DNA from: Thermoplasmata archaeon
GTDB lineage: Archaea; Thermoplasmatota; Thermoplasmata; Thermoplasmatales; Thermoplasmataceae
NCBI GenBank assembly: GCA_021847855.1
Contig: JAJZOT010000009.1
Span: 1-15,333 of the forward strand
Direction of reading: 5' to 3'
Length of the DNA stretch: 15,333 nucleotides
The translations under genes were made by a program, and so were the position numbers. The notes under the pieces were generated by a model. The model searched no databases and was not told the origin of the DNA. It was given only the letters and a program-made list of their open reading frames with translations. Shown in pieces: positions 13,741 through 15,333 of this stretch (its first letter is position 1; the number at the start of each line of letters is the position of its first letter).

Positions 13741-15333
13741 TCACTCCACCAGGCTCTCATTACCCTCCTTGAATAACTTTATTTTCTCAGTGTTGTAGCC
13801 AATCCTGGTAGCGAACACGTATATGATCCCACTTGCAACAGCGAATATTATGTAATCTGTTGGGAAAGTTATTGAATTTGTTCCCATTGAACCGTAGTAG
13901 GAGACCACCCCAAGTACTATGTCGTAGATCACCAACCATGAATAGGCCTTTATTGTGTTTTTTGCCGCTCCCTTTGAGATTCTGTAAAGCCAGTATGGTG
14001 ACACTGCTATGATTGCGGAAAAGATTGCCCAGTAATATACGAAGGGAAGGAGAGAAAAGGCAAACACAACACCCAGAATTATGAACAGCACCCAGTAAAC
14101 TGATGAAAAGAGTACAGACTGGCTAATGGATGCTCCAAATATCCTTCTACCATATGGACTGAGTACAAAGAGTGGCAGGCCTCCGTTTACGATAAGCATG
14201 AGAAAGCTTATGATACTCCATCCTGAGAAGTAAACGAGCATTGAGGCTATTATGAAACCAGCAGGTGCCAGGATATAAAGGAGGGGTGTTCTGTAAGGCC
14301 TCTTAAGATCCGGGGATGTTCTCCTGAGCACCGTGTTTGTTATGCCTGCAGACAGATAAGCATATACCGTGAAGGAGGCATTTATTCCAACGAGGGCGTA
14401 CCAGCTTGGAAATGGCAGCAGGAAAAGGGCTCCGATTATGAATGTTAGCACAATGGAGATCCACGGTGTCTGGAATCTTGGGTGTATCCTGGCAAAGAGC
14501 TCTGGAAAGTAATTCATCTTTGACATGCCATAAAAGCTTCTTCCAGACGTTCCGCTGAAAACACCCAGAGTTGCCGCTGAAGAGACAACAGCCGCTATGA
14601 CAAGAAGAATTGAGAAACCGACCAGCAATGGAGTACCTGTGGAGTTGAAGGCGTAGTAGAAGGGATTAGAGGACCAGGTTGAATTCTCAAGCGCAGACCA
14701 GTTTCCAACAGTAACACCAGCTGCACTCCAGTTTATGGCACCGAGGAAAACTATCTGAAGAATTATGTATGTGATCATGGCTGCTATGATTGCACTTATC
14801 ATGCCCAGTGGAACTGATCTCTGTGGATTTTTTGTCTCACCCGCATAGTCAAGTCCCTGCCTGAATCCCTCATAGGAAAAGACTATGCCTGCAGGTACCA
14901 TTGCAACAAACACTGATGACGCATGGTAAGGGAGGAAGCCTCCGGGAAGTGTGAAAAAGTTCCTGGAGTTAAAAATAAATGCAGCGGCAAAAATTATGGT
15001 CAGTATTATGGCCCCCATTTTGAACCAGGTCATCACAGCATTTGTCTTTCCAAATATGTTAACTCCAACGTACTGTATGAATATAAAAAGTGCAAGGAGT
15101 CCAATTGATACAAGCACACCTTCAGTTGTGAGCAGTGAAATCTTTGTGTTGTATAGATTGGGAATGTAGCTGCTAATGAAACTGGTTAATGCAGCAGCCT
15201 CCACTGGAGGAGTTGCCAGTGCACCTATGAGGTACGCCCACCCAAGCTTGAAATTACTTGCTGGACCATGAGAGTATTCGTTAAACCTCACAAGAGAACC
15301 ACTGTACGGAAACATTGCTCCAAGCTCACTGAA
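13741..15333 (-). CDS. APC-family amino acid permease, N-terminus beyond window
   Basis: The frame is open to the right edge; 530 residues are visible and the true start lies outside. The first visible residues, FSELGAMFPYSGSLVRF, match the end of helix 2/start of helix 3 block (S-E-L-x-x-x-F-P-x-S-G) of APC amino acid/polyamine transporters, so only about 50-70 residues are missing. IVFSYEGFRQGLDYAGETKNPQRSVP (about residues 151-176 of the visible part) is the family's G-x-x-x-A-E-E-x-x-N-P-x-R-x-x-P block. Ten or more further hydrophobic spans follow, and the tail is charged (IKLFKEGNESLVE). It would import amino acids by proton symport or exchange across the cytoplasmic membrane, suited to a peptide-scavenging acidophile. 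The substrate is not readable. Its length exceeds the basic 12-helix form, suggesting two additional helices at the C-terminus. Confidence 0.85.
   Translation of the reverse strand, partial: FSELGAMFPYSGSLVRFNEYSHGPASNFKLGWAYLIGALATPPVEAAALTSFISSYIPNLYNTKISLLTTEGVLVSIGLLALFIFIQYVGVNIFGKTNAVMTWFKMGAIILTIIFAAAFIFNSRNFFTLPGGFLPYHASSVFVAMVPAGIVFSYEGFRQGLDYAGETKNPQRSVPLGMISAIIAAMITYIILQIVFLGAINWSAAGVTVGNWSALENSTWSSNPFYYAFNSTGTPLLVGFSILLVIAAVVSSAATLGVFSGTSGRSFYGMSKMNYFPELFARIHPRFQTPWISIVLTFIIGALFLLPFPSWYALVGINASFTVYAYLSAGITNTVLRRTSPDLKRPYRTPLLYILAPAGFIIASMLVYFSGWSIISFLMLIVNGGLPLFVLSPYGRRIFGASISQSVLFSSVYWVLFIILGVVFAFSLLPFVYYWAIFSAIIAVSPYWLYRISKGAAKNTIKAYSWLVIYDIVLGVVSYYGSMGTNSITFPTDYIIFAVASGIIYVFATRIGYNTEKIKLFKEGNESLVE

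Noticed and set aside
1..15333. CRISPR arrays, tRNA or rRNA genes, complete insertion sequences
   Set aside because: No regularly spaced repeats, no tRNA T-arm pattern with matching acceptor stem, and no transposase frame or paired terminal repeats were found by reading.

Overview
The window looks like a chromosomal segment from a Thermoplasmata archaeon, probably a member of the Thermoplasmatales. Three things point there. Promoters carry AT-rich TATA-like boxes about 24-32 bases before several start codons, so transcripts are leaderless or nearly so, while internal operon genes have Shine-Dalgarno-like GGGGG or GGAGG tracts. Genes are packed with 4-8 base overlaps and GTG or TTG starts. The lipid-precursor genes match the mevalonate 3,5-bisphosphate route described for Thermoplasma. 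Species cannot be fixed from sequence reading alone.

Left part (1-1193): a decayed zone. It holds a gene-poor stretch, the N-terminal part of a secreted glutamic (G1/eqolisin-like) peptidase, and, in another frame, what looks like the C-terminal end of an ABC-2 type permease.

Operon 1 (+, 1194-4268): four tightly coupled genes. They are an isochorismatase-fold protein that lacks the catalytic residues, a P-loop kinase of the 2-phosphoglycerate kinase/mevalonate-3-phosphate 5-kinase type, a GHMP decarboxylase with its Lys/Arg/Asp triad intact (best read as bisphosphomevalonate decarboxylase), and an HNH nuclease-like protein. The two middle genes would make isopentenyl phosphate from mevalonate 3-phosphate.

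Operon 2 (-, 6314 to 4265): homoserine kinase followed, with an 8-base overlap, by a cystathionine gamma-synthase-family PLP enzyme with a likely TTG start. This suggests O-phosphohomoserine as a branch point between threonine and sulfur amino acids. A cysteine synthase/cystathionine beta-synthase-like enzyme (-, 13181 to 12249) fits the same sulfur metabolism.

Middle: a 411-residue protein (+, 6569-7804) fuses a DarT-type DNA ADP-ribosyltransferase toxin domain to a DarG-type macrodomain antitoxin in one chain. This is the most striking feature of the window. It is followed by a convergent FAD-dependent amine/amino acid oxidoreductase (-), an AAA ATPase of the DUF4143 class (+), and a multi-spanning SLAC1/TehA-like transporter (+).

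Right edge: the cysteine synthase, a 559-base non-coding stretch with three compact hairpins, and an APC-family amino acid permease (-) cut by the window end. Two convergent gene pairs (4265-4268 and 12249-12252) share their stop codons in a four-base overlap.
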